Positions 24,658-30,786 of a stretch of 31,713 bases of DNA are shown here, one piece after another (the first letter of the stretch is position 1; the number at the start of each line of letters is the position of its first letter). This DNA is from a virus. Made by a program: the position numbers and the translations under genes. The notes below the pieces were generated by a model that saw only the letters and a program-made list of their open reading frames with translations, ran no database searches and had not been told where the DNA came from. The stretch covers positions 1-31,713 of IMG/VR virus record IMGVR_UViG_3300020430_000061. One strand, written 5' to 3'.

Positions 24658-25793
24658 TACATCACTGCGTATTGCTCTCTAAATTCCTTTTTGCCGTCAA
24701 GTAATCCTTGTACGAAATAGTTATTTACTGTCTCAAGGTCAATTGAGAAGAAAGAACCAGCGGCATGTTCATAGGTAGCTTCTACCTCTAGGATAGTATC
24801 CAATTCCTTATCGGTAATCTCACCAGCCGATACAGCTTTTACAAAGTCTAGCTTTGAGACATCAGACTTTACAAATTCGTATACGCTTTCCTCTTGCCAA
24901 CATGCACCAGCCAACTTAGTAAATTTTTGGAATGACTTGATATGTTTGTCGGTGATTGCATCAAAGTTTACATTCTTACCAGAGGATGCAATATTCATAT
25001 ACGGTGACTTCCAAATATTCTTATCTAAGAACAGCTTTGGAAACTCAGACTTGTCTTCTAAAATCTCATTATAGTTGGTAAAGTCATATGTCTTTTCCAG
25101 ACCCAGAGTTTCGGTAAACCTTTGAGTAAGTAAATGAGCAAAGAAGATTTCTTTTAATTCATACAGATACTTTTCTAAATCTTTCTTCAATAGGATCTTC
25201 ATTACATTTTTCAGCTCTTTTTTCATCTTACCATTTGTAAGATAGGTAGCCAAAAGATATTCAAAGCTCAGAGCAGCTTTGTTTTCGGTAATGAATTGTT
25301 TGCGTCTGGCAGCCGTTGGTTTATTGGCGCCATTAAAGATCTTTTTGAATCCACTAATATCGATTGAGTGCTGACCAAGACCAGCATTACCAGAGAATCG
25401 ACCTTGGTTGAATACCTCATATTTGAATACCATTGACTCAAGTAAGTCAACACAAGCATCGGCATTTGGCTTGGCAAAGATAAGTTTAAACCAAAGAGCC
25501 ATTATGACTTTGAATGCTTTGCTATCACAATAAACAACTACTCGTTTACCGGTAGCATCGGTATGATCTCCAAGCTTATCAAACATGTCCATGGTGTCCA
25601 TGTAAGGTAATTCTTTAGAACCAATTAGGTTTTTGACTTCTTTTGCATGTGCTAATAACGTACCTGGCTGCATATCTTGTGCAGCTGGTTCATAAAACTC
25701 ATAGCCATGTTCAGCCGAAATAACAACACGGTCAAATGATACATCAATAATATGGTCTGTTGCTACGTAAACCTTCTTAAACAGATGTAGCAT
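24657..25793 (-). CDS. Unassigned 378-residue cassette protein
   Basis: The start is ATG 25793 (MLHLFKKVYVATDHIIDVSF), with AGGAG 7 bases upstream; the frame is open to 25829 but lacks a site there. I recognise no family. The N-terminal 110 residues are mixed alpha/beta, including EHGYEFYEPAAQDMQPGTLL and GKRVVVYCDSKAFKVIMALW. The middle is helical and Lys-rich (KMKKELKNVMKILLKKDLEK), and the C-terminal 100 residues look helical. No signal peptide, metal motif or nucleotide-binding loop is seen. It lies between the other unknown gene and a SPASM radical SAM gene, coupled to both, and could be a scaffold or substrate-binding protein. Confidence 0.85.
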   Translation of the reverse strand: MLHLFKKVYVATDHIIDVSFDRVVISAEHGYEFYEPAAQDMQPGTLLAHAKEVKNLIGSKELPYMDTMDMFDKLGDHTDATGKRVVVYCDSKAFKVIMALWFKLIFAKPNADACVDLLESMVFKYEVFNQGRFSGNAGLGQHSIDISGFKKIFNGANKPTAARRKQFITENKAALSFEYLLATYLTNGKMKKELKNVMKILLKKDLEKYLYELKEIFFAHLLTQRFTETLGLEKTYDFTNYNEILEDKSEFPKLFLDKNIWKSPYMNIASSGKNVNFDAITDKHIKSFQKFTKLAGACWQEESVYEFVKSDVSKLDFVKAVSAGEITDKELDTILEVEATYEHAAGSFFSIDLETVNNYFVQGLLDGKKEFREQYAVM

Positions 25794-26448
25794 TTTCTTT
25801 CTCCTGTAATTTACCAGTGGCAATACCACTCGTTAATAGAAACATGGGATTGTTTTCATTTGCCCAGTAACTATATAGATTATTTCCTTTAAACATATAG
25901 TCATTAAAATATGACTTATAATATACTTTGTGCTCTGGAATAACTCTTCCATAGAACATAAAGAATTTCTCCTGGTCTAAAAGAGATACAAAATTGACAC
26001 CCGTTAAATCTTTAGTATCATCTTCTGGATATGACATAACATAATCTTTTATGGTAGGTGAATCCACGGTGTAAAGATTATATAGTGTAAGTGCATCTAA
26101 TTTTTTAGTCCACTCTTTTAGAATGTCGACATTAGCATCAATAAACTCTTTTTCGGTTAGTTCAGCCAAGCCTTTCATCTGAAGAAGCAAATTAATAACA
26201 CGATCTTTTAGAATTGGAATGTTTACGATAAAGTTTGCTTCAAGATAATGCTTGGTCATTTCATCAAAGGCTTCTTGAGTGGTAAACCCAATATCACATG
26301 GAATTTCTAAGTTCCCTAGATAGGTGAGTAGCTTTGATCCTTGAAGGGTAGACTCTTCGTAATGAATCAGGTAAAATGTGTCTTTATCATTAAAGAATAA
26401 TTTAAGCTCCTCCAATTCGATAGGAGCGGTCGTCTCAATAACATTCAT
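25777..26448 (-). CDS. Unassigned protein coupled to the Cys-His-x-Ser-tailed protein
   Basis: This 223-residue protein starts at ATG 26448, whose A is the last base of the TAA stop of the tailed protein gene (TAATG). The two are therefore likely made together. No family is recognised. It is acidic and rich in aromatic residues. The N-terminal half alternates strands and helices (LKLFFNDKDTFYLIHYEEST, FIVNIPILKDRVINLLLQMK), and the C-terminal part is Tyr/Phe-rich (YYKSYFNDYMFKGNNLYSYW). No signal peptide or metal motif. Direct coupling to the candidate substrate makes a chaperone, leader-binding or partner role worth considering, but only position supports this. Confidence 0.82.
   Translation of the reverse strand: MNVIETTAPIELEELKLFFNDKDTFYLIHYEESTLQGSKLLTYLGNLEIPCDIGFTTQEAFDEMTKHYLEANFIVNIPILKDRVINLLLQMKGLAELTEKEFIDANVDILKEWTKKLDALTLYNLYTVDSPTIKDYVMSYPEDDTKDLTGVNFVSLLDQEKFFMFYGRVIPEHKVYYKSYFNDYMFKGNNLYSYWANENNPMFLLTSGIATGKLQEKENATSV
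25801..25805 (-). promoter_or_regulatory. Ribosome-binding site deciding the start at 25793
   Basis: AGGAG on the minus strand with a 7-base spacer to ATG 25791-25793. It places the start 12 codons inside the longest open frame. Confidence 0.65.
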
Positions 26449-27029
26449 TATCTTCTTCCTCTGGAACTATGGCAAGAGCTATGACATGATGCATGGCAAG
26501 TGTTTAGAGTAACTGTTGTAGTCGTTCCTCTTGCTGCATTATATAAGTCTCTCAATTGAGCAAATTTTTGTTCTAAATGAGAATCATCGATCATTGTATA
26601 TGATCCACTTCCCAATACAATAGAACCGTTATATACAGAGTTTTGACGATATGAAGTACTCATATATGCAATTGCAGTATTATCGTAAATAATACCAGGT
26701 GATGGTTGTGAACCAGTGTTACCTCCACCGCCAGTAATATTATGACGAGCTCTTAAACTACGAATTGAGCTATAATTAAATGTTTCGTTTTCAATTGCTG
26801 TTTCTAGTCCACCGCCAGTAATTAACTCACCGCTATTTTTTAAAGATGCACCTGTAATTCCAAGTGATCTGCCGCCTGTGGTTCCGCCAAAATAGCTAGG
26901 CCAGTCGCCATGTGAAAATGGGTGAGCATTAGATCCCCATGAAATACCAGTGTTTGCAGCTGGTGGCACATAGTCAGCAAATCGATTTACAATGTTTTGG
27001 TCTTCGACCGGATTAGTTAGTGTTGCCAT
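26448..27029 (-). CDS. Cys-His-x-Ser-tailed protein, candidate modification substrate
   Basis: This is a 193-residue protein. The N-terminal 145 residues are rich in Gly, Ser, Thr, Asn and Tyr (GISWGSNAHPFSHGDWPSYF, GGTTGGRSLGITGASLKNSG, NITGGGGNTGSQPSPGIIYD), resembling phage structural proteins more than a short leader. Residues about 148-166 are probably helical (SHLEQKFAQLRDLYNAARG), followed by a TTTTVTLNT strand. The end, residues 178-193, is CHASCHSSCHSSRGRR: three Cys-His-x-Ser units and a basic tail. All three cysteines are here. It overlaps a SPASM radical SAM gene upstream by 17 bases and an unknown gene downstream, inside a block of radical SAM and oxygenase genes. I infer it is a substrate; a metal-binding virion protein is the alternative. 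Confidence 0.85.
   Translation of the reverse strand: MATLTNPVEDQNIVNRFADYVPPAANTGISWGSNAHPFSHGDWPSYFGGTTGGRSLGITGASLKNSGELITGGGLETAIENETFNYSSIRSLRARHNITGGGGNTGSQPSPGIIYDNTAIAYMSTSYRQNSVYNGSIVLGSGSYTMIDDSHLEQKFAQLRDLYNAARGTTTTVTLNTCHASCHSSCHSSRGRR
26463..26498 (-). repeat. Three tandem Cys-His-x-Ser codon units
   Basis: Twelve codons encode CHAS, CHSS and CHSS in residues 178-189 of the tailed protein. Cys uses TGC and TGT, and Ser uses TCA, AGC, TCT, AGT and TCC. The mixed codons show the repeat is kept at protein level rather than being a fresh DNA duplication. Confidence 0.9.
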
Positions 27030-28047
27030 ATTTCTCGTCCAATTCTTTCATTAAAAATCTTGGCGCGCCACATATATCATCTTCCCAAGCCAATTGGTGG
27101 CAGTCGCCTTTACAGTATTTATACACTTTGCACTCGTAACATCGTGGATCTCTTTGCAATTCTTCCATGATAACATTACAGCGTTTTGGCGAATTGATAA
27201 CCAATTCTGGCGGTTCCATAATATGTCCAAAAGCACTTGTTGGAGCCGAATTTGGACATCCGGCTATCCCACCGTCAGCATTTATAGTGAATAGCTTTTG
27301 TTCACAGTCACGGCAAAATGTACCGGCGCCGGTATAGCCAGTTTCAAATTTGGTGTATATGTTTTCCATAAACTCATTATCAAACCAACTGCGAGCTCCA
27401 GTTGATTCCATAAAGTGATGCATATCTAAGAAATAGTTTTGTAGGTCTAGGTTAGATGGAAAGACTGGATTGCGAGTGGCATTACCATCATGAGTAATAC
27501 GTTCAAGGGCCATTTCTTGTACACCTAAATCTCTGACATATCTTAATAGCTTTTCAGGACCCATTTGAATAGTATCACTTGTAAGTGATACAAACAACTT
27601 AATAGTATAACCTCTTTGTAATAATAATTTGACATTTGATTCAAATAGATCTCTTTGTTTCTCATTATCAAATCGAATGGTTGGATCCCATGAGGTACCA
27701 ATACGTTTGTTGCATACACTATCTAAAAAGTCTAATCGTTTTTCGGTAAGTTTAAGAACCAGGTTAGTGGTGATACCATAAGTAGCATCATCACCCCACT
27801 TTTCCTGCGTTAATTCATAGAATCTCATCATATCATTAACAGGCGCAAGAAAAGGCTCACCACCGTGATACTCAAAATGAGTGGTCATTGTTGGATGAAG
27901 TTCTTTTAATTCATTACACCACTTGGCTACAGCATCAGGATTAAAATAAATCTTGGCTCCATTGATACCATTTGTAAAGCAGTGGTCACAGTTTAGATTA
28001 CATGTCTCCGTCGTTTTGACGTAGATCATAGTGTCATTTTTAATCAT
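27013..28047 (-). CDS. Radical SAM/SPASM protein next to the candidate substrate
   Basis: This is a 344-residue protein. The radical SAM motif is at Cys16, Cys20 and Cys23 (TTETCNLNCDHCFTNG) and GGEP at residues 62-65. The C-terminal SPASM set is Cys245, Cys248, Cys264, Cys303, Cys306, Cys312, Cys316 and Cys326 (GTFCRDCEQKLFTINADGG, RCYECKVYKYCKGDCHQ), matching the anaerobic-sulfatase-maturase / peptide-modifying group in layout. The start overlaps the cupin-like gene (ATGA); ATG at residue 7 is an alternative. Its stop lies 17 bases inside the Cys-His-x-Ser protein gene. This adjacency makes it the first candidate to act on that protein. Confidence 0.93.
   Translation of the reverse strand: MIKNDTMIYVKTTETCNLNCDHCFTNGINGAKIYFNPDAVAKWCNELKELHPTMTTHFEYHGGEPFLAPVNDMMRFYELTQEKWGDDATYGITTNLVLKLTEKRLDFLDSVCNKRIGTSWDPTIRFDNEKQRDLFESNVKLLLQRGYTIKLFVSLTSDTIQMGPEKLLRYVRDLGVQEMALERITHDGNATRNPVFPSNLDLQNYFLDMHHFMESTGARSWFDNEFMENIYTKFETGYTGAGTFCRDCEQKLFTINADGGIAGCPNSAPTSAFGHIMEPPELVINSPKRCNVIMEELQRDPRCYECKVYKYCKGDCHQLAWEDDICGAPRFLMKELDEKYGNTN
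27116..27123 (-). promoter_or_regulatory. Internal late promoter box (TATAAATA) before the tailed-protein gene
   Basis: A perfect TATAAATA on the minus strand lies inside the SPASM radical SAM gene, 87 bases before the start at 27029. It is the only exact match on that strand that I found in the block. It overlaps Val-Tyr-Lys-Tyr codons, so chance is possible. Confidence 0.45.
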
Positions 28048-28448
28048 TCAATTCCTATTGATAACATAATAGATGGTTCAATATTCATAGCATGGTGAGG
28101 TGTATTTGCTGGGATCTTAATATAACTACCTTCTTCAATAATAGTTATCTCGCCATCAATCATCATAGTTTTGGATCCTTCTAAAACGTATATAAATACA
28201 TCTATAGGATCTGTATGATCCGGAAACGAAATGCCGAAAGGAGGTGAGATATAACAATGAACCGTATGTTTATCCGTTATGCCGAGCTTTTGCACAATAT
28301 GTTCAAACTCATGTTCAAGCCCTTCTACCTTGACGACGTTTCGCTCCTCAGCGATATGTCTGCCGATAGAAAGTACAGGGATTACGTGATCGCGCCCAGC
28401 ACTATCAATAAAACAAGCTTTTGAACCTTTATGCAAAATATCGAGCAA
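28044..28448 (-). CDS. Cupin / JmjC-like protein, first gene of the minus-strand block
   Basis: The protein has 134 residues from TTG 28448. A cupin core is visible: HCYISPPFGISFPDHTDPID, VFIYVLEGSKTMMIDGE, then EEGSYIKIPANTPHHAMN. His78 and Asp80 (H-x-D) with His118 or His119 form an iron-binding triad of the kind used by JmjC-type 2-oxoglutarate hydroxylases; the 'ISPP-G-x-x-x-P-H-x-D' arrangement recalls bacterial ribosomal-protein hydroxylases such as YcfD. A simple metal-binding cupin is the alternative. No ATG occurs near the start; the frame is open further up to 28475 and reads plausibly, so a rare ATT start at 28472 cannot be excluded. It overlaps the SPASM gene by ATGA. Confidence 0.8.
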   Translation of the reverse strand: MLDILHKGSKACFIDSAGRDHVIPVLSIGRHIAEERNVVKVEGLEHEFEHIVQKLGITDKHTVHCYISPPFGISFPDHTDPIDVFIYVLEGSKTMMIDGEITIIEEGSYIKIPANTPHHAMNIEPSIMLSIGIE

Positions 28449-28465
28449 TTCTAATTTCCAATCTA

Positions 28466-28473
28466 TATAAATA
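28466..28473 (+). promoter_or_regulatory. T4-type late promoter -10 box (TATAAATA)
   Basis: A perfect TATAAATA in the 63-base divergent gap, 38 bases before the ATG at 28512. It would restart late transcription of the plus-strand tail genes after the minus-strand block. Confidence 0.8.
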
Positions 28474-28480
28474 ACTCAGT

Positions 28481-28492
28481 AATATTATATAT
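28481..28492 (-). promoter_or_regulatory. Possible sigma70-like -10 region for the minus-strand block
   Basis: Read on the minus strand, this A+T-rich stretch contains TATAAT about 35 bases upstream of the TTG at 28448. No clear -35 box is seen. If real, the block would be read by host-type polymerase, unlike the late tail genes. Confidence 0.3.
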
Positions 28493-28511
28493 CATATCGC
28501 AGGAAATGTAA

Positions 28512-28844
28512 ATGGCTATTTATGCTAATCTAGTAGTTGACCAAGGGACAGACTTCTCGTCGTTTATCACGCTTGAAGATACGTCTGGTGCGGTTGTTGA
28601 CCTTACAGGTTACACAGCTGCTGGTATGGTCAGAAGAACTTATAAGTCTTCAACATCAATTAGTTTCACAACCTCTATTCCAGATCCAACATCTGGAGAG
28701 ATTAAGATTCAATTGGATGCTTCTACGACATCTGGCATGAAAGCTGGGCGTTATGTGTATGATGTAGAAATTACTTCATCGGGTGGTGCAGTTTCAAGAG
28801 TGGTCGAAGGCCAGCTTGAGGTTAATCCAGGCGTTACTTACTAG
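28512..28844 (+). CDS. Small beta-sandwich virion protein
   Basis: This is a 110-residue protein preceded by AGGA, 7 bases before the ATG. The sequence is a chain of beta strands: NLVVDQGTDFSSFITLEDTS, VVDLTGYTAAGMVRR, SISFTTSIPDPTSGEIKIQL, GRYVYDVEITSSGGAVSRVV. A small Ig-like or BppU-type N-terminal fold fits. Such single-domain proteins occur next to fibre genes in T4-like marine phages and may be neck, collar or fibre-attachment parts. It opens a new plus-strand transcription unit behind a late promoter and is followed 9 bases later by another small structural gene. Confidence 0.8.
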   Translation: MAIYANLVVDQGTDFSSFITLEDTSGAVVDLTGYTAAGMVRRTYKSSTSISFTTSIPDPTSGEIKIQLDASTTSGMKAGRYVYDVEITSSGGAVSRVVEGQLEVNPGVTY

Positions 28845-28853
28845 GAGAGTTAG

Positions 28854-29075
28854 ATGCCAGCTACTAATATTAAAGCAGTTGTTTCTTCGGGTACCAACCT
28901 AAGAGCTAAAACAGTTGCTATTGCCCCTCGTCAAAGTCTATTAGACTTAACTGATGTTAACCCCTCGGGATTGGCCGACGGGGCGGTACTATTATATGAT
29001 GCAGCAACTCAACAATTCCTAGTCAAAAATGAAATGGATAAAGCCACAACCAAGATCATTGGAGGACATTACTAA
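28854..29075 (+). CDS. Small fibre-associated structural protein
   Basis: This 73-residue protein has GGAGAG 6 bases before its ATG. Residues about 27-60 carry the motif SLLDLTDVNPSGLADGAVLL then YDAATQQFLVKN, the 'L-x-D-V-x-x-x-x-L-x-D-G-x-V-L-x-Y-D' pattern common in phage tail-fibre and head-fibre proteins, where it forms a trimeric beta element. The stop overlaps the start of the following large fibre-like gene (TAATG), so the two are coupled and may form one structure. The sequence is too short for a firmer family call. Confidence 0.78.
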   Translation: MPATNIKAVVSSGTNLRAKTVAIAPRQSLLDLTDVNPSGLADGAVLLYDAATQQFLVKNEMDKATTKIIGGHY

Positions 29076-30550
29076 TGGCTACTATAATTAAGATTAAAAA
29101 TTCCGGTACTTCCGGCGCTCCCTCCGCTGTAGCTACCGGTGAATTCGCTTACTCGTATCAGGCGGGTTCGCAAGCAAACGGAGGTGATAGACTTTATATT
29201 GGTACTGGTACTGAAACAAACGGTGCTGCTGCAAATATCGAAGTCATTGGTGGTAAGTATTTCACAGGAATGCTTGACCACGTTCATGGTACAAACACTG
29301 CGTCTTCGGCCGCAATCTTGGATGCAAACCAAAAGATTGATGTATGGAACGTTGATAACCTTACCATGGATGGTAACTCGATTACGAGTACAGATACAAA
29401 TGGTGATATTACTCTGGATCCAAATGGTACTGGTAACATTAACCTTACCGGTCCAGTAGTTCATACCGCTGGCGATTTTAGCGCTACCACAAACACTGCT
29501 GGTAATATTACACTGGATGCTACCGCTTCTGGTACTGTTTCGCTTATTGGTGCAGTATCTATTAACGGTGCTCTTGCACAAACTGGTAACTCAAGTGTTA
29601 CTGGTCTGTTGAATGTTGATAATCTTCGCCTTGATGGTAACACCATTTCAACAACTGATACAAATGGCGATATGACACTGGCGCCAAATGGTTCTGGTGA
29701 GATTATTACCAATGCAACATCTTCGTTAAAAATTCCAGTTGGTTCAACTGCTCAAAGACCTACAGCCGCTACTGGTCAAATTCGTTTTAATAACACGGAC
29801 GGTAGATTTGAAGGTTACGACGGTAATGCTTGGGCAGGTCTTGGTGGCGTGGTTGACGTTGACCAGGATACTTTCATTAAAGCAGAAACTTCACCAACTG
29901 TTGATAACGACGAATTAGAATTCCACACTGGTGGTACAAAGCGTGCTACAATGTCTACCACAGCGATGACATTCAACGACACTGCTATGACCTTCCAGGT
30001 TGGCAAAATTAAAATCGATGATGATACAATTTCAACTACCTCTGGTGGTACAATGTATCTTGATCCAAACCCTGCTGGTTCAGCTGGTTCGGTTGTTATT
30101 GAAGGTGACTTAACTGTTAATGGTACTCAAACCACAGTTAATTCTACCACAGTAACAATTGATGATCCAGTCTTCACACTGGCTGGTGATACTGCACCAA
30201 CCACAAATGATGGCTTGGATAAGGGTATTGAATTCCGTTGGTATGATAGTGCTGCAAAGATGGGCTTCTTTGGTTACGATCTTTCTGATAACAGATTTAA
30301 GATGATCGAAGATGCTACCGAGTCTGGTGGTACATATTCTGGTACAGTTTCTGGCGTTCAATTTGGTAACGCAAAACTTACTAGCATTACGATGGATGCA
30401 ACAGGTACTGGTTACGCACAAAATGGTGTCCTGGTTACTGATTCAAATGACGATGTTGTTTACAAGACATCTTCAACTGATGGTCATGTACTTCAGGTAA
30501 ATGCTTCTGGCGTACCTTTCTTTGGACACATTGATTGCGGGACTTACTAA
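29075..30550 (+). CDS. Repeat-containing tail-fibre-like protein
   Basis: This is a 491-residue protein. The N-terminus (KIKNSGTSGAPSAVATGEFA, then GDRLYIGTGTE) is a virion-fibre start seen in marine phages. Residues about 93-212 carry two near-identical units, VDNLTMDGNSITSTDTNGDI and VDNLRLDGNTISTTDTNGDM, each followed by T-L-x-P-N-G-x-G. A third, degenerate unit is at about residue 313 (KIDDDTISTTSGGTMYLDPN). Around residue 225 is STAQRPTAATGQIRFNNTDG with RFEGYDGNAW, a common fibre module. The C-terminus is Gly/Thr/Asp-rich (HIDCGTY end). A trimeric beta-structured fibre that contacts the host surface is the likely role. Confidence 0.83.
   Translation: MATIIKIKNSGTSGAPSAVATGEFAYSYQAGSQANGGDRLYIGTGTETNGAAANIEVIGGKYFTGMLDHVHGTNTASSAAILDANQKIDVWNVDNLTMDGNSITSTDTNGDITLDPNGTGNINLTGPVVHTAGDFSATTNTAGNITLDATASGTVSLIGAVSINGALAQTGNSSVTGLLNVDNLRLDGNTISTTDTNGDMTLAPNGSGEIITNATSSLKIPVGSTAQRPTAATGQIRFNNTDGRFEGYDGNAWAGLGGVVDVDQDTFIKAETSPTVDNDELEFHTGGTKRATMSTTAMTFNDTAMTFQVGKIKIDDDTISTTSGGTMYLDPNPAGSAGSVVIEGDLTVNGTQTTVNSTTVTIDDPVFTLAGDTAPTTNDGLDKGIEFRWYDSAAKMGFFGYDLSDNRFKMIEDATESGGTYSGTVSGVQFGNAKLTSITMDATGTGYAQNGVLVTDSNDDVVYKTSSTDGHVLQVNASGVPFFGHIDCGTY
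29351..29445 (+). repeat. Fibre repeat unit 1 (VDNL-x-x-DGN)
   Basis: This stretch encodes a roughly 32-residue unit starting VDNLTMDGN and ending at the T-G-N-I-N-L strand. It matches the unit at 29615-29709 at protein level and in much of the DNA. Confidence 0.75.
29615..29709 (+). repeat. Fibre repeat unit 2 (VDNL-x-x-DGN)
   Basis: Second copy of the unit at 29351-29445, reading VDNLRLDGN. The 264-base distance between copies is an exact multiple of three, as expected for an in-frame duplication. Confidence 0.75.
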
Positions 30551-30567
30551 TATTATAAGGATATATT

Positions 30568-30783
30568 ATGTCAATAGAATATGATCAGCAAGAATTGCTG
30601 AATGAATACATTGCAAGACAAAATCGAAAGATTAGCGAGTTACAAAGCCAGAATATTATGCTTGAAACTCGCCTTGCAATGGCCGAGAAGAAAATTATAG
30701 ATCTTGTCGGTGATGATGAAGAGGTTATGGACGCAGGAACATTTGGCCCAGAAGATGAGCCAGAACAAGATAAGGAAGAATGA
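30568..30783 (+). CDS. Small coiled-coil protein in the fibre region
   Basis: This is a 71-residue protein with AAGGAT 8 bases before its ATG. Residues about 8-48 form one long helix with heptad spacing (EYIARQNRKISELQSQNIML, then ETRLAMAEKKIIDL), followed by a strongly acidic tail (GDDEEVMDAGTF, EDEPEQDKEE). This is a short coiled coil with a charged end. The layout recalls the small gene at 16523-16729 on the other side of the minus-strand block, though clear sequence identity is lacking. Possible roles are fibre assembly or a trimerisation aid. The function is unknown. Confidence 0.78.
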   Translation: MSIEYDQQELLNEYIARQNRKISELQSQNIMLETRLAMAEKKIIDLVGDDEEVMDAGTFGPEDEPEQDKEE

Positions 30784-30786
30784 TAA

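Larger units (their letters stand above)
17912..28448 (-). other. Fourteen-gene radical SAM / oxygenase cassette opposed to the tail genes
   Basis: All 14 genes run on the minus strand and every junction overlaps, by 1 to about 65 bases depending on start choice (many ATGA or TAATG). The block therefore has no internal spacer and should act as one operon. In order of transcription: cupin/JmjC-like protein, SPASM radical SAM, Cys-His-x-Ser-tailed protein, two unknown proteins, SPASM radical SAM, B12-type radical SAM, 2OG oxygenase, small unknown, 2OG oxygenase, SPASM radical SAM, radical SAM, unknown, 2OG oxygenase. It interrupts a plus-strand tail-fibre region. The combination is that of a peptide or protein modification system; this reading is inference. 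Confidence 0.85.

Noticed and set aside
26463-26498. Assignment of the tailed protein to the known His-Xaa-Ser (HxsA) system
   Set aside because: The tail contains His-x-Ser, but each unit also starts with Cys, the repeat is very short, and I see no evidence for the matching HxsB/C/D partner set. The likeness is of motif only.
26474-26498. Haem-binding site in the Cys-His-x-Ser tail
   Set aside because: The spacing gives C-x3-C-H, not the usual C-x2-C-H; there is no signal peptide and no cytochrome maturation gene nearby.
28191-28198. A further exact TATAAATA on the plus strand, inside the cupin-like gene
   Set aside because: It overlaps conserved Val-Phe-Ile-Tyr codons of the minus-strand gene and a better-placed late box exists at 28466, so I treat it as chance.
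17912-28448. Reading the cassette as a host metabolic gene set such as PQQ or antibiotic synthesis
   Set aside because: No transporter, NRPS/PKS, carrier protein or PQQ-type precursor is visible, and the block is fully built into the tail region with phage-style gene overlaps.
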